Of a stretch of 64,000 bases of DNA, positions 36,609 to 45,948 are shown one piece after another (position 1 is the stretch's first letter; the number at the start of each line of letters is the position of its first letter). This stretch comes from Antitrichia curtipendula. Taxonomy: Eukaryota; Streptophyta; Bryopsida; Hypnales; Leucodontaceae. Position numbers and translations under genes: made by a program. The DNA is taken from the NCBI GenBank assembly GCA_951230915.1, contig OX579635.1:23312001-23376000 (forward strand). Reading direction: 5' to 3'. The notes under the pieces are model-generated. The model was not told where the DNA came from. It was given only the letters and a program-made list of their open reading frames with translations, and searched no databases.

Positions 36609-38177
36609 ATGGCATCTTCACAATCAATTAATAAAAAAAGAGAAAGAGAAGAAGGAAGAAATTACCAAAACAGAAATTTTGAAACAAATAAACTAATTTC
36701 ATGGAATTTAATGAAGGAGGAGAACCTTATTCAATTGGATTTTGATGGAGACGGTGCCCAGGGATGTACATATACTACACATGCTTTTCGATATAAAAAC
36801 AAAAAAATGTATATCATTCCTTGCCAATTTACACTAAAGCACAATATTTTTGTAAATGCATTTTATAGAGAATACAATAGTTTATTTGAGCGTGGGCATT
36901 ATACACATTGTTGCCATAGAGTTTGTGCAAATTGCTTACCTAGGTTTATTAAAGAAGGAAAAAAATGTAAGAAGTGTCCCAATGTAAACAATATAGTATG
37001 TTCCAAAAAATGTGTTGAGATAGTGGGATTGTGGAATTCTAGAGATTTTCAAATTGATAGTATATTGCAATTTCATGAAGTATTGGAGGGATGTAGAAAA
37101 TTCACTAAATTTAAAAGTGATTTAGCAGTCCAATGTGTTATTTCAAAATCTAGTATTTTATATAACAATACATTGCAAGAATTAAACTTACCTACAAATA
37201 TAGAACTTCACATAAGTTATTCTAGTATCCCAAATAGTAGTGCTTTAAAAGGTAATGAACCATATTGGAAACATGAAAAGTTTAACAACGACAAGATGAA
37301 GTGGCAAAAAATATATAAAGAAGATAAACTAGTAAAGACTACTTCAACAACATTGGCTATTTTTGATGGATCAAAAATTACTCCTTCAACCTTGCAATTG
37401 GAATTATCCAATATTATAGCTCTCTATATTCCAGATGCATATAAAACAAGCTCATATCAATTGACATCAAGACTAGTTAATTTGTATTATGAAACACCAC
37501 CACCATACGGCCAAATTAAACATAAAAATACATCCTTGCGTGGAAATTACAAGAATAGAAGCCACGGTTATTCAACGAATGCGGGAGAGGGTGTAGAAGG
37601 AGATATTGTCCCGTACCACAATTCAAAGATATCACCAGCAGCAGAAAAGGCATTCAAGGATTTGGGTGATCAATGCGCATCAAACATTTGGAAAAGTCTT
37701 ATGCCACACTTCGGAATACAAATCAATAATTATTTTGAAAACCAAGGTAGTACTACTCGCTATTTGTGTATCGGTCATAAAGAAAATCCAACCAATGTTA
37801 TTCAAATGCACATTAGCAAAAATTCTTGTATCAAGCCCCACATTGATATGAATGATTTGGAGTCATCAATTATCACATGGTTCACTGAAGGACATCCAGA
37901 AGGAGCAGAATTTGGATTGTTTCAAATGATATACAAATTCTCTACAAACAATGGTTCCGGTTTATTTCTTAGGAGTCAAGAGTATGTACATGGTACTTTA
38001 GAAATTGACACAAAGGGTGATGAGTTAGAAAATTACACTTTAGGAGTTGCATTGACAAATAAAAAAGGGTCAATGACTAGATCAACCAATCAATTGAATG
38101 CACGCACCAAATATCCTAGAGGAATTCCTTCTTCCAAACATTGGTATACTATTGAACCAAGACACTTAGGTGATTAA
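36609..38177 (+). CDS. Intronless gene: putative 2OG-Fe(II) dioxygenase (TET/JBP-like) with RING-like cluster, 522 aa
   Basis: One uninterrupted frame. The first ATG is at 36609; the frame also extends upstream to a TTG. A basic N-terminus (KKREREEGRN) is followed at 101-123 by C-C-H-x2-C-x2-C-x10-C-x2-C, exactly the second half of a RING-type zinc site, with more Cys at 131 and 135. The C-terminal third contains KPHIDMND (H411, D413), then an EGAEFGLFQ strand and GSGLFLRSQEYVHGTLE (H461). H-x-D plus a distal His is the iron triad of 2-oxoglutarate dioxygenases, and the His-Asp-Met-Asn-Asp context recalls TET/JBP-type nucleic-acid oxygenases. R491 could bind 2OG but lies further off than usual. 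Lack of introns, the AT-rich codon use and flanking transposon ends suggest a mobile or recently copied gene. Intact over 522 codons, so probably under selection or young. The family call is inference. Confidence 0.6.
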   Translation: MASSQSINKKREREEGRNYQNRNFETNKLISWNLMKEENLIQLDFDGDGAQGCTYTTHAFRYKNKKMYIIPCQFTLKHNIFVNAFYREYNSLFERGHYTHCCHRVCANCLPRFIKEGKKCKKCPNVNNIVCSKKCVEIVGLWNSRDFQIDSILQFHEVLEGCRKFTKFKSDLAVQCVISKSSILYNNTLQELNLPTNIELHISYSSIPNSSALKGNEPYWKHEKFNNDKMKWQKIYKEDKLVKTTSTTLAIFDGSKITPSTLQLELSNIIALYIPDAYKTSSYQLTSRLVNLYYETPPPYGQIKHKNTSLRGNYKNRSHGYSTNAGEGVEGDIVPYHNSKISPAAEKAFKDLGDQCASNIWKSLMPHFGIQINNYFENQGSTTRYLCIGHKENPTNVIQMHISKNSCIKPHIDMNDLESSIITWFTEGHPEGAEFGLFQMIYKFSTNNGSGLFLRSQEYVHGTLEIDTKGDELENYTLGVALTNKKGSMTRSTNQLNARTKYPRGIPSSKHWYTIEPRHLGD

Positions 38178-38768
38178 AAAAAACATACTCAAACTCCTTT
38201 CATCTACAATGTTATATGAGCAAAAATCATATTCCAATTGATATATAAATATTAATAAATGTATTGTGGATTCACTTCTTCTTAAGAAATCTCAATAGCA
38301 TATAAAGTGGAATTTTCAATTCTATTGATGATTTTTATTATAAATTCTCAAAAAATTCATTACTAATACTCTATAACTGAAGGGATACTAATATATTTGA
38401 CCTTAGAGAGCAACTTATATAATTCAAAAATCACTCATCACAAATGACTTGAACATATAAAAATGTAGAAAAATCTTTATTAGTCACCACAATTAGAACT
38501 CTAGATTTTGAATCGAAAGGAATAAAATTCTTGTAAAAATTACACACATTTAACATAAAAATTAAATTATAAAATAATTTTTTATATGTGATTTGAAAGT
38601 TTATTGAAAATTATTTTTTATAATTGTAGTATTTCTAATCTTATGGAGATGATATAATATCAATCACATTTTACAATTTTTTTTCAATAAGTATCATTAA
38701 ATCATTATTCTAAGTTGCATTGAATAATACATCTTTACAATTTTTGAAATTTGAATTAGTTTTGGTAA
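38178..38768. other. AT-rich 3' flank of the dioxygenase-like gene
   Basis: Nothing recognised beyond the likely 3' UTR. It ends at the TTAA of the next element. Confidence 0.5.
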
Positions 38769-39089
38769 TTAACCCCTAAAGTCCCAAGGCCATTTTCCTG
38801 CCAAAAACCACATAAAACTGTCATTTTTGTTGCATTCACTCAAGAATGCAGAAAAATCATTCTTTTAAGAATTTAATTGTAGGATCTTGTGCTTCACTTA
38901 TCTAAGATCATGTGGTAAAATTTTTGCTCCTAGGCAGCAATTGACATAGAAATTATATTCCCAAGAACCTTATATGTTTTTACAGCTCCCCAAAAAGTTT
39001 CAAAAAATTACAACAAGATTTGAACAATTAGGAGCCTATCCAAAGTCGCATTTTGGCCCCCATAGGGCTAATGGGACTTCAGGGGTTAA
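38769..39089. mobile_element. TTAA-flanked MITE (copy C), 321 bp
   Basis: TTAA at 38769-38772 followed by CCCCTAAAGTCCCA; right end TGGGACTTCAGGGG followed by TTAA at 39086-39089. Fourteen terminal bases match with one difference. No coding capacity. Its right half resembles 35990-36147. It is a typical short piggyBac-type nonautonomous element. Confidence 0.85.
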
Positions 39090-39314
39090 AAATTAAGATA
39101 AGTCTATTTTCATATATCAATTATGAATTCCCTATGAGGGTATTTACTTTTGTCAAAGCTGATGGTTGAAGTACTTGCTTTGGCACCACACCCCATTTCT
39201 TTCAAATATGAACAAATAAAAGAAAAAAAAAATGAATCAAAAATTGGAAATTTGATGTATCATAAAGTAGAATACAAATTAGAATAACTTGCCTAAACCT
39301 CCAAAATAGACTAT

Positions 39315-39363
39315 GGTACCAACCACACTACCCTCTATTTTTGAGGGTAGTGTGATTGGTAAC
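39315..39363. repeat. Near-perfect hairpin at the left edge of the satellite array
   Basis: Left arm GTACCAACCACACTACCCTC (39316-39335), a 7-base loop, right arm GAGGGTAGTGTGATTGGTAAC with one mismatch and one extra base. It could be a tiny foldback element or the terminus of whatever carries the array. Confidence 0.8.
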
Positions 39364-39399
39364 ACATGATCTTCTTTTTCTCAAATCATGTGTCACTGA

Positions 39400-40790
39400 T
39401 CCCCTGAAATCCATATTAGTGCACTTAGTGAAATACAATCTTTTTTTCAAATACCCCCTCAAAATACGTATTAGTGCACTTAGTGACAAACAATCTTTTT
39501 TTCCAAGATCATATGTCACAAAGTGCGCTAACCCCCCAAAATACGTGTTAGTGCACTCAGTGACACATGATCCTTTTTTTTTCTAAGATCAGGTGTCACT
39601 AAGTGCACTAACCCCCCAAAATACGTGTTAGTGCACTTAGTGACATATGATCTTTTTTTTCCAAGATCAAGTGTCACAAAGTACACTAATCTCCCAAAAT
39701 ACATATTAGTGCACTTAGTGACATATGATCTTTTTTTCCAAGATCAAGTGTCACAAAGTGCACTAATCCCCTAAAATACGTGTTAGTGCACTTAGTGACA
39801 TACGATCTTTTTTTCCAAAATCATGTGTCACAAAGTGCACTAATCCCCTAAAATATATGTTAGTGCACTTAGTGACATATGATCTTTTTTTCCAAGATCA
39901 TGTGTCATAAAGTGCACAAACCCCCCAAAATACGTGTTAGTGCACTTAGTGACATATGATCTTTTTTTTCCAAGATCAAGTGTCACAAAGTACACTAATC
40001 TTCCAAAATACATATTAGTGCACTTAGTGACATATGATCTTTTTTTCCAAGATCATGTGTCACAAAGTGCACTAATTCCCTACAATACGTGTTAGTGCAC
40101 TTAGTGACATACAATCTTTTTTTCCAAGATCATGTGTCACAAAGTGCACTAATCCCCTACAATATGTGTTAGTGCACTTAGTGACATATGATCTTTTTTT
40201 CCAAGATCATGTGTCATAAAGTGCACAAACCCCCCAAAATACGTATTAGTGCACTTAGTGACATATGATCTTTTTTTTTCAAGATCATATGTCACAAAGT
40301 GCACTAATCCCCTACAATACATGTTAGTGCATTTAGTGACATATGATTTTTTTTTCTAAGATCATGTGTCACAAAGTGCACTAACCCCCCAAAATACGTG
40401 TTAGTGCACTTAGTGACACATGATCCTTTTTTTTCTAAAATCATGTGTCACAAAGTGCACTAACCCTCCAAAATACGTGTTAGTGCACTTAGTGACATAT
40501 GATCTTTTTTTTATAAAATCATGTGTCACAAAGTGCACTAATTCCCCAAAATACGTGTTAGTGCACTTAGTGACATATGATCTTTTTTTTCCAAGATCAT
40601 GTGTCACAAAGTGCACTAATCCCCCAAAATATGTGTTAGTGCACTTAGTGACAAGTGATCTTTGAAATCTAAGATCATGTGTCTCAAAATGCAATACTCC
40701 CTCTAAAATACATGTTAGTGCATTTAGAGACACGTGATCTTTTTTTTCTAGCATCATGCTTCACTAATTGTATTAACCTCCCAAAATACA
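39400..40790. repeat. Satellite array, about 18 units of 77-78 bp, each self-complementary
   Basis: The word TTAGTGCACTTAGTGACA recurs with starts spaced 77-78 bases (for example its GTGCAC at 39631, 39709, 39786, 39863, 39940), with shorter first periods. Within each unit, GTGCACTTAGTGACATATGA plus TCTT pairs with AAGATCATGTGTCACAAAGT plus GCAC, giving a stem of about 24 bp with two mismatches and a T-rich loop. The linker CACTAA-CCCCCAAAATACG-TGTTAGTG makes a second short inverted repeat between units. Units differ by a few substitutions, and the edges are the most diverged. Open frames in both directions are by-products of a period close to 78. No gene is present. Confidence 0.95.
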
Positions 40791-40908
40791 TGTGAATGTG
40801 ACCTTATGTTTGTCTTATCAGCTAGTGGTAGTCCATAATTAATTCTCAACTTCTACCACACGTTGCTTTGTCTTCACCAAGTCTAGCTCAAGCATGAAGT
40901 AGCAGTGT

Positions 40909-42246
40909 TTAACCCCAAAAGGACCAAACGGCGTTTTTTGGCAATATACGGATTTTGGGGAGCTCACTACAAATGGAATTTTTTTTTTTTCTTTGAAATT
41001 TTTACATAACATGTGCCCAGTGAGTAGCTTTAAGGCCCAACAATTTTCAAAACTTTTGACTACATAGTTCAAAAGTTATTGCATGATATATCATTTTCAA
41101 TGGTTGGTGGGCAGCTCCAAAAAATTCTCAAAAATCACTTTTAAAAAACAAAAAATGTGAATTTGATTTTCTAGATTTACATATAAGTGGAAAGCTTTGA
41201 ATCATTCCATTTTGATTTATGAGATTAAAGTTATGAGGTGCTCTAGTTTGCAGGTAGTTATAGAGTCCTTATTCTAAAATAAAATTTGAAATTCTGTATT
41301 TAACTTTATTTTTAATACATTTTGAAAAAAATAAAAGCATGGGATGTATATTGTTTATTTAAACATTATCACCTTTGGGATTTTCATTTTTCAATTCCAT
41401 AATTGAATTCTTAACAATTTCGTGTTTCGAATCATTCTCCATTTCTTTCTACTTACTATTTTTTTCCTATATGTTGTGCACTTCCAAATGATCTGAATTT
41501 TTTCAAGCACATAGCCAACTTGCTTTGAAGAATGAATCTAAGGAGTAACCACCATTTTGGACATTTTTTCATACAAAAGCGACCTTGTGAACTACAGCTG
41601 CCATGTTTTCCGCAGGGCCAAAATTAGGGGTTTTGTCAATTTAGGCATTCAAGCCATAAACTCTTAGAAGGTCTATAACATTTATCTACAAAATAGAGAA
41701 GGCTCATGAAGGTTATCAAAAAAAATATGAATCAATTTAGGCATTCAAGACAAAAACTCTTAGAAAGTCCATAAACATTTAGCTAAAAAAAAGAGAAGGC
41801 TCATTAAGTTGATAAAAAAACAAATGACACAATGTAGGAATTCAAGCCATAAATTCTTAGAAGGTCCATAAACATTTAGCTAAAAAAAAGATAAAGCTCA
41901 TGAAGTTGGTAAAAAAATAGGGAAGGTGAGGAAAACAACTTTGAAGGTAAAGAAAAAAAATAGGGAAGGTGTGGTTGGCAACTTTGAAGGTAAAGAAGAA
42001 AATAGGGAAGGTGAGAAAAACAACTTTGAAGGTAAAGAGAAAAAATAGGGAAGGTGAGGAAAAAAACTAATGAAGGGAGGTTCAATATAATATCAAGTGA
42101 ATAAAAAAAACTATTACACAATGAAAAAGATTAGAAATTAGAGGGAATGAAATGTAGAGTGTTAGAGTGTCAATTATTGTAGTGCTGGTGACGTGACCAA
42201 AAAAGCTATGTTTCCAAAAAATGTTGTTTGGTCCTTTAGGGGTTAA
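40909..42246. mobile_element. TTAA-flanked nonautonomous element (copy D), 1338 bp, inverted relative to copy A
   Basis: TTAA at 40909-40912 followed by CCCCAAAAGGACCAAACGGC; right end GTTTGGTCCTTTAGGGG followed by TTAA at 42243-42246. The interior to about 41630 is the reverse complement of copy A (30234-31185). It is longer than A because of tandem repeats at 41640-42075. Confidence 0.8.
41640..42075. repeat. Two tandem arrays inside copy D
   Basis: First, about three units of 90-95 bp (AGGCATTCAAGCCATAAA ... CTTAGAAGGTC ... AAGAGAAGGCTCAT) from 41640 to 41920. Then about four to five units of roughly 40 bp (ATAGGGAAGGTGAGGAAAAC, AACTTTGAAGGTAAAGA) from 41923 to 42075. Non-coding. Confidence 0.85.
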
Positions 42247-43290
42247 GGTTGTAGTGGCCTTCAATCCAAAATAAGCCCAAAAGAACATATGGCCCAGAAG
42301 GTAATATTCTTCGTTGTTTTAAAAAAATAATAATAAATCTTATTTCTATTATTCTTCATTAAAAATTGCATCAATTTATTTGATTATTAATTAAATATAA
42401 AAGATATTAAATTATATTTCTAAATTTTATAATACACATAGAAATGATTCTTTGATACAAAGGTAAACTCATAGAAAAATGAGTGATGGCAAACTAAATC
42501 AGTGTCATGCACTATGAGAAGTGTCAACTACTCGAAATACACGTACTTCCTAAATCAAAGTCTGCAAATTCCTACTTCTAATTGCTACACTATTGTGAAC
42601 ACAGCGTGGTTATGGACCGCCAACCGCTACTGCCAAAGTTGCCTATGTCTCAGTAACGTGCAACTACAACACCTTCAACTACAATCCACGCTCGTTGATT
42701 CCACTGACACTCTATAATCAGTTCTTACTAGGAGTAAGTGCAATTGCATCCTAACCACGGTAGGTCTCTGGAGGTGGAGTTCAAACACTTTGAAGTAACC
42801 GCTTTTCAAAATCAGGGTTTTTCAAAGCAGTCAAACCGTCCTTCACAAAGTATTTGTAGGAAAACCCACAGCGATGACTTTGAACGCGCTTGGCAACAAC
42901 TTCCAACAGTTCTCCCTTCCTCAAAACTGGTCCAATCCCTCCTGCTGCAACTGCTTGGATTTGAAAGTAAAGACTGCCGCTACCATTTCGACAAAAAATC
43001 TGTCCTCATACTATAACAACATTCTAAAAATTGAAGTCCTCCACGCAACTGAGCCCAACGTCTACATGTACTCACTGAACCGTACTCTTCACTTAGCCAT
43101 AGCCCTGTCTCAATTCCTAATTAAACTGCCATAGCCGTTCAAGAAAGATAATTAAAAATCATCCAATAAGGTAGAATTAATAAACAACCATTTCTTGTAC
43201 AAAATCGTAAGTAATACCTTCCCAAAATGAACAAGACATGGATATGTTCCCTTTCTCTAATTACATCTGCAACAATGACTATCAAATTCA
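42247..43290. other. Non-coding flank of the piggyBac transposase pseudogene
   Basis: AT-rich to about 42480, then more balanced sequence like that around the transposase. No separate gene is recognised. Probably the 3' untranslated part of the transposon. Confidence 0.45.
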
Positions 43291-45948
43291 CTATGACCAA
43301 TGATTGCTCCAATAACAAGGAGATTCGCATATGTAATATCCATAGCAACCTGGACAAGCATAAGCAGTTTTTTTCCTACATATCCTACATAGTCTCCTCT
43401 TCTTCCCCATGGAACGAGCTCCGTGAGTAACTCGAGTGTTCGGGACAAATTTTGAAAAACCTTTCATACGACCGGGCCACTTTGATGTCAGTTCATTTGC
43501 CAACTTCATGTGAAAATCTAAATGGGTCATAGGGTTCGTAAGGAACATGAAACTTAGATCACAATGAATTATCCATGAGTTCACGATGCTAGTATCCAAT
43601 AAGAAATGAAAGAGACGATGCCACCATTTGTGGCTTCCTGTCAACGTGGTATAATATCCCCTCAACTGGTCAGCACCGTCTACACCTCTCATATTTTTTT
43701 GATATTGCAAGTGCATGGGGCCCGTTGGCACAGGCCTCTTCCCTTCTTTGTCCTTCCGTTGCACTGTGGCTTCTTCTCCATCACGTGGAGCTGCCTCTGC
43801 ATGCGTTGATAATAGAAGGACTGGAACCCTATCTTTCCAAACAGCACAACATATTCTCTTGGAAATGTGCATGCGGTAATCCATCCATCCCAAGTCTTTG
43901 TTTTTTATTATGCATTTATCCCACATACCTCGGGGCACATACTTCCGATTCGACTTTAATGTTCCTGTTGCCATAGTACCTTGATCAAGTAACTTAAGAA
44001 ATAAAGGCACTGAAGTGAAAAAACTATCTGTGGTCACTATGTGACCCCTGTGCTGCAAATTGTGAGTGAGATCCATTACCACTTCCGCCCCTTGCATTCC
44101 TGTTCCTTTTCCTTTTCTTGCTGGAAATGGAACACCCAAATCATCTATAGAATACTGACATGGCTTTTGTATTTGAGGTTCCTTTCCACAATATACCCTG
44201 AAAGTCCACACATACTTCACTGCAGAGTCTACCAAAGTCCACACCTTCATCCCAAAGCGACATGGTTTCGCTGGCATGTATTGTCTCACTGGACTGTATT
44301 GCCCCTTGTATCAAACCATTGACTCATCCACTGTCAACTGTTGATTTAAATTCCACAAAGTCTCGCATTTGACTCGTATAGATTCATGTAGCCATCACAC
44401 TTGAGCAATTTTGTCAACCCTCTTTGATGCCCTCTTAGTGATATGCAAGCATCTCACGATGCTTTCATATCTATCACGAGTGAAAAGTTGAGATATCACT
44501 GGACAGTGGAGAAGTGGTTCCTCTGTAGACCAGAAGCACCTCTTGTTTGGCAAGGTCTTAACTCCCATAAGTAATTGAACTCCAAGAAAAGCCCTGAATT
44601 CATGATACTCTAGAGGAGTCCAATCAATACCACCATTGGTTGCACCTGTCTTTTCATCTATTACAACAGATGCATAACGATTACTCTCTCTAATTATCTT
44701 GGTCATAGTGCTGGGAGTCCAAAATTTCTCAAACAAGGCTAGGCACGATGGTAATTTCTCATAATGAACAGCCGATCCTGGTGGTGGACCTGAAAACAGC
44801 AAAGGTGGGTTACAATACGCTGGTATATCAGGTAACCACATGTCGCTAGCAAACTCACCAAGCATGGAATCCGCTTGTAGAATATGCTCTCTTGAGGACC
44901 TTCTGCAATTGGTCGGATGCTCTTGTCTTACAAGCTGAGTTGAAGTAGAACCTGAGTGTCCAACTTGCTTGCCTTTTCCACGTCCAATTTTGCACTTCAG
45001 GGGGTCTGCTAGCCCCACTGTTCGAACTTGTCGAGCGTTTCTTCTGAGTTGTAGCAAGGATGGAAGTTGGATTTCATCAATTGGATGATGCGGGTGTCGA
45101 CTAAAGTCGTCGACAACTGAGGAGTCATACATAGCCGTTTGGTTGTTCCTCAGTCTGTCCCGCGCGGCTTCTTCACCTTTTGGATTTCGAAAACAATTTA
45201 GGGTTTCCTTGCCGTGACGTCGCTTTGTTCCTGCATTTCTTTCGTGCAGCTGTACGACATTGTTATTTTCTGCGGAGTTGCTAGGTCGAAGGAAGTCTGT
45301 ATAGCGGCCTTGCGAATTTAGTGAACCAACGAAGTAGTCAACACCGAGCTCTGGAATTACCAGAAGACCTCCTTTGTCGCTGCAGCCTACGCTCGCGGGT
45401 TGATCAAGGATTTCGGTGAGGTCGTCATCGTTGGAGGAAGAGCTCTGCTCTGTATCACTCATCGAAGCGTCTCCATCACCGACCATGGCGTCGCTATCGC
45501 TGCTGGTGTCCAAGAGGAGCTGCCTTCCATCAGACATATTGCAGGAAAGTCGGAGAGCAGCAGCATTGGAGGCGTCCGATTTTTTATCCTTCGAAGTAGG
45601 TACGCTCTCTTCATTCAGTGAGATGTCTGCGTTTTGTGCTTTCCCGCGTTCTTGAAATTGCAACGAACCCCAGCAGACAGTAGCTTCTTCTCCATCGTGA
45701 AAACGAACAATTGCTTTTTTTTCTTTGGAGTGTGGATCCACAAATTCTTTCATCATGAGCGCCGTTGTCCAATTTTCAATTGCAGAAGAGGCATGTTCGA
45801 TGTCGCAGTCCTGCAGGAGTTCTAATTGCAGCCTCACGATAGGACGCTGGACTTCAGCACTGCCACTCAAATGCACAGCTAAATTCGGATGGACGGTGTC
45901 TATAGGTACGTTGGGGTCGATATTTGCGAGGACGCCTGTCGCTTCCAT
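43291..45948 (-). pseudogene. piggyBac-type transposase, two in-frame TGA codons
   Basis: One frame of about 886 codons on the minus strand, interrupted by TGA at 44395-44397 and 44311-44313. The acidic Ser-rich N-terminal third has no recognised domain. The DDE_Tnp_1_7-type core starts near FEKFWTPSTMTKIIRESNRY and includes LEYHEFRAFLGVQLLMGV. Catalytic acidic residues survive: VDESMV (Asp near 44327), TDSFFTS (near 44027) and RGVDGADQL (near 43680). The C-terminus is a Cys-rich zinc cluster (CRIC...CPGC...CESPC, 43310-43390), as in other piggyBac proteins. The first TGA sits where the family usually has Arg before Trp-Leu; the second sits where Trp is usual. Both fit single C-to-T or G-to-A changes. 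A recently killed copy. Confidence 0.92.

Noticed and set aside
36428..36631. 67-codon plus-strand frame with repeated YYHFTCMIS
   Set aside because: It is the translation of the three tandem 42-bp units upstream of the dioxygenase-like gene and overlaps its start in another frame.
40410..40757. 115-codon minus-strand frame with repeated YVTKCTNTYFGGLVHF
   Set aside because: A by-product of a repeat period near 78 (26 codons). Both strands are open for the same reason, and there is no start context or domain.
39400..40790. Regular repeats suggesting a CRISPR-like array
   Set aside because: The whole 77-78-bp unit is repeated, with no unique spacers, and the setting is a plant nuclear genome. 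It is a satellite.
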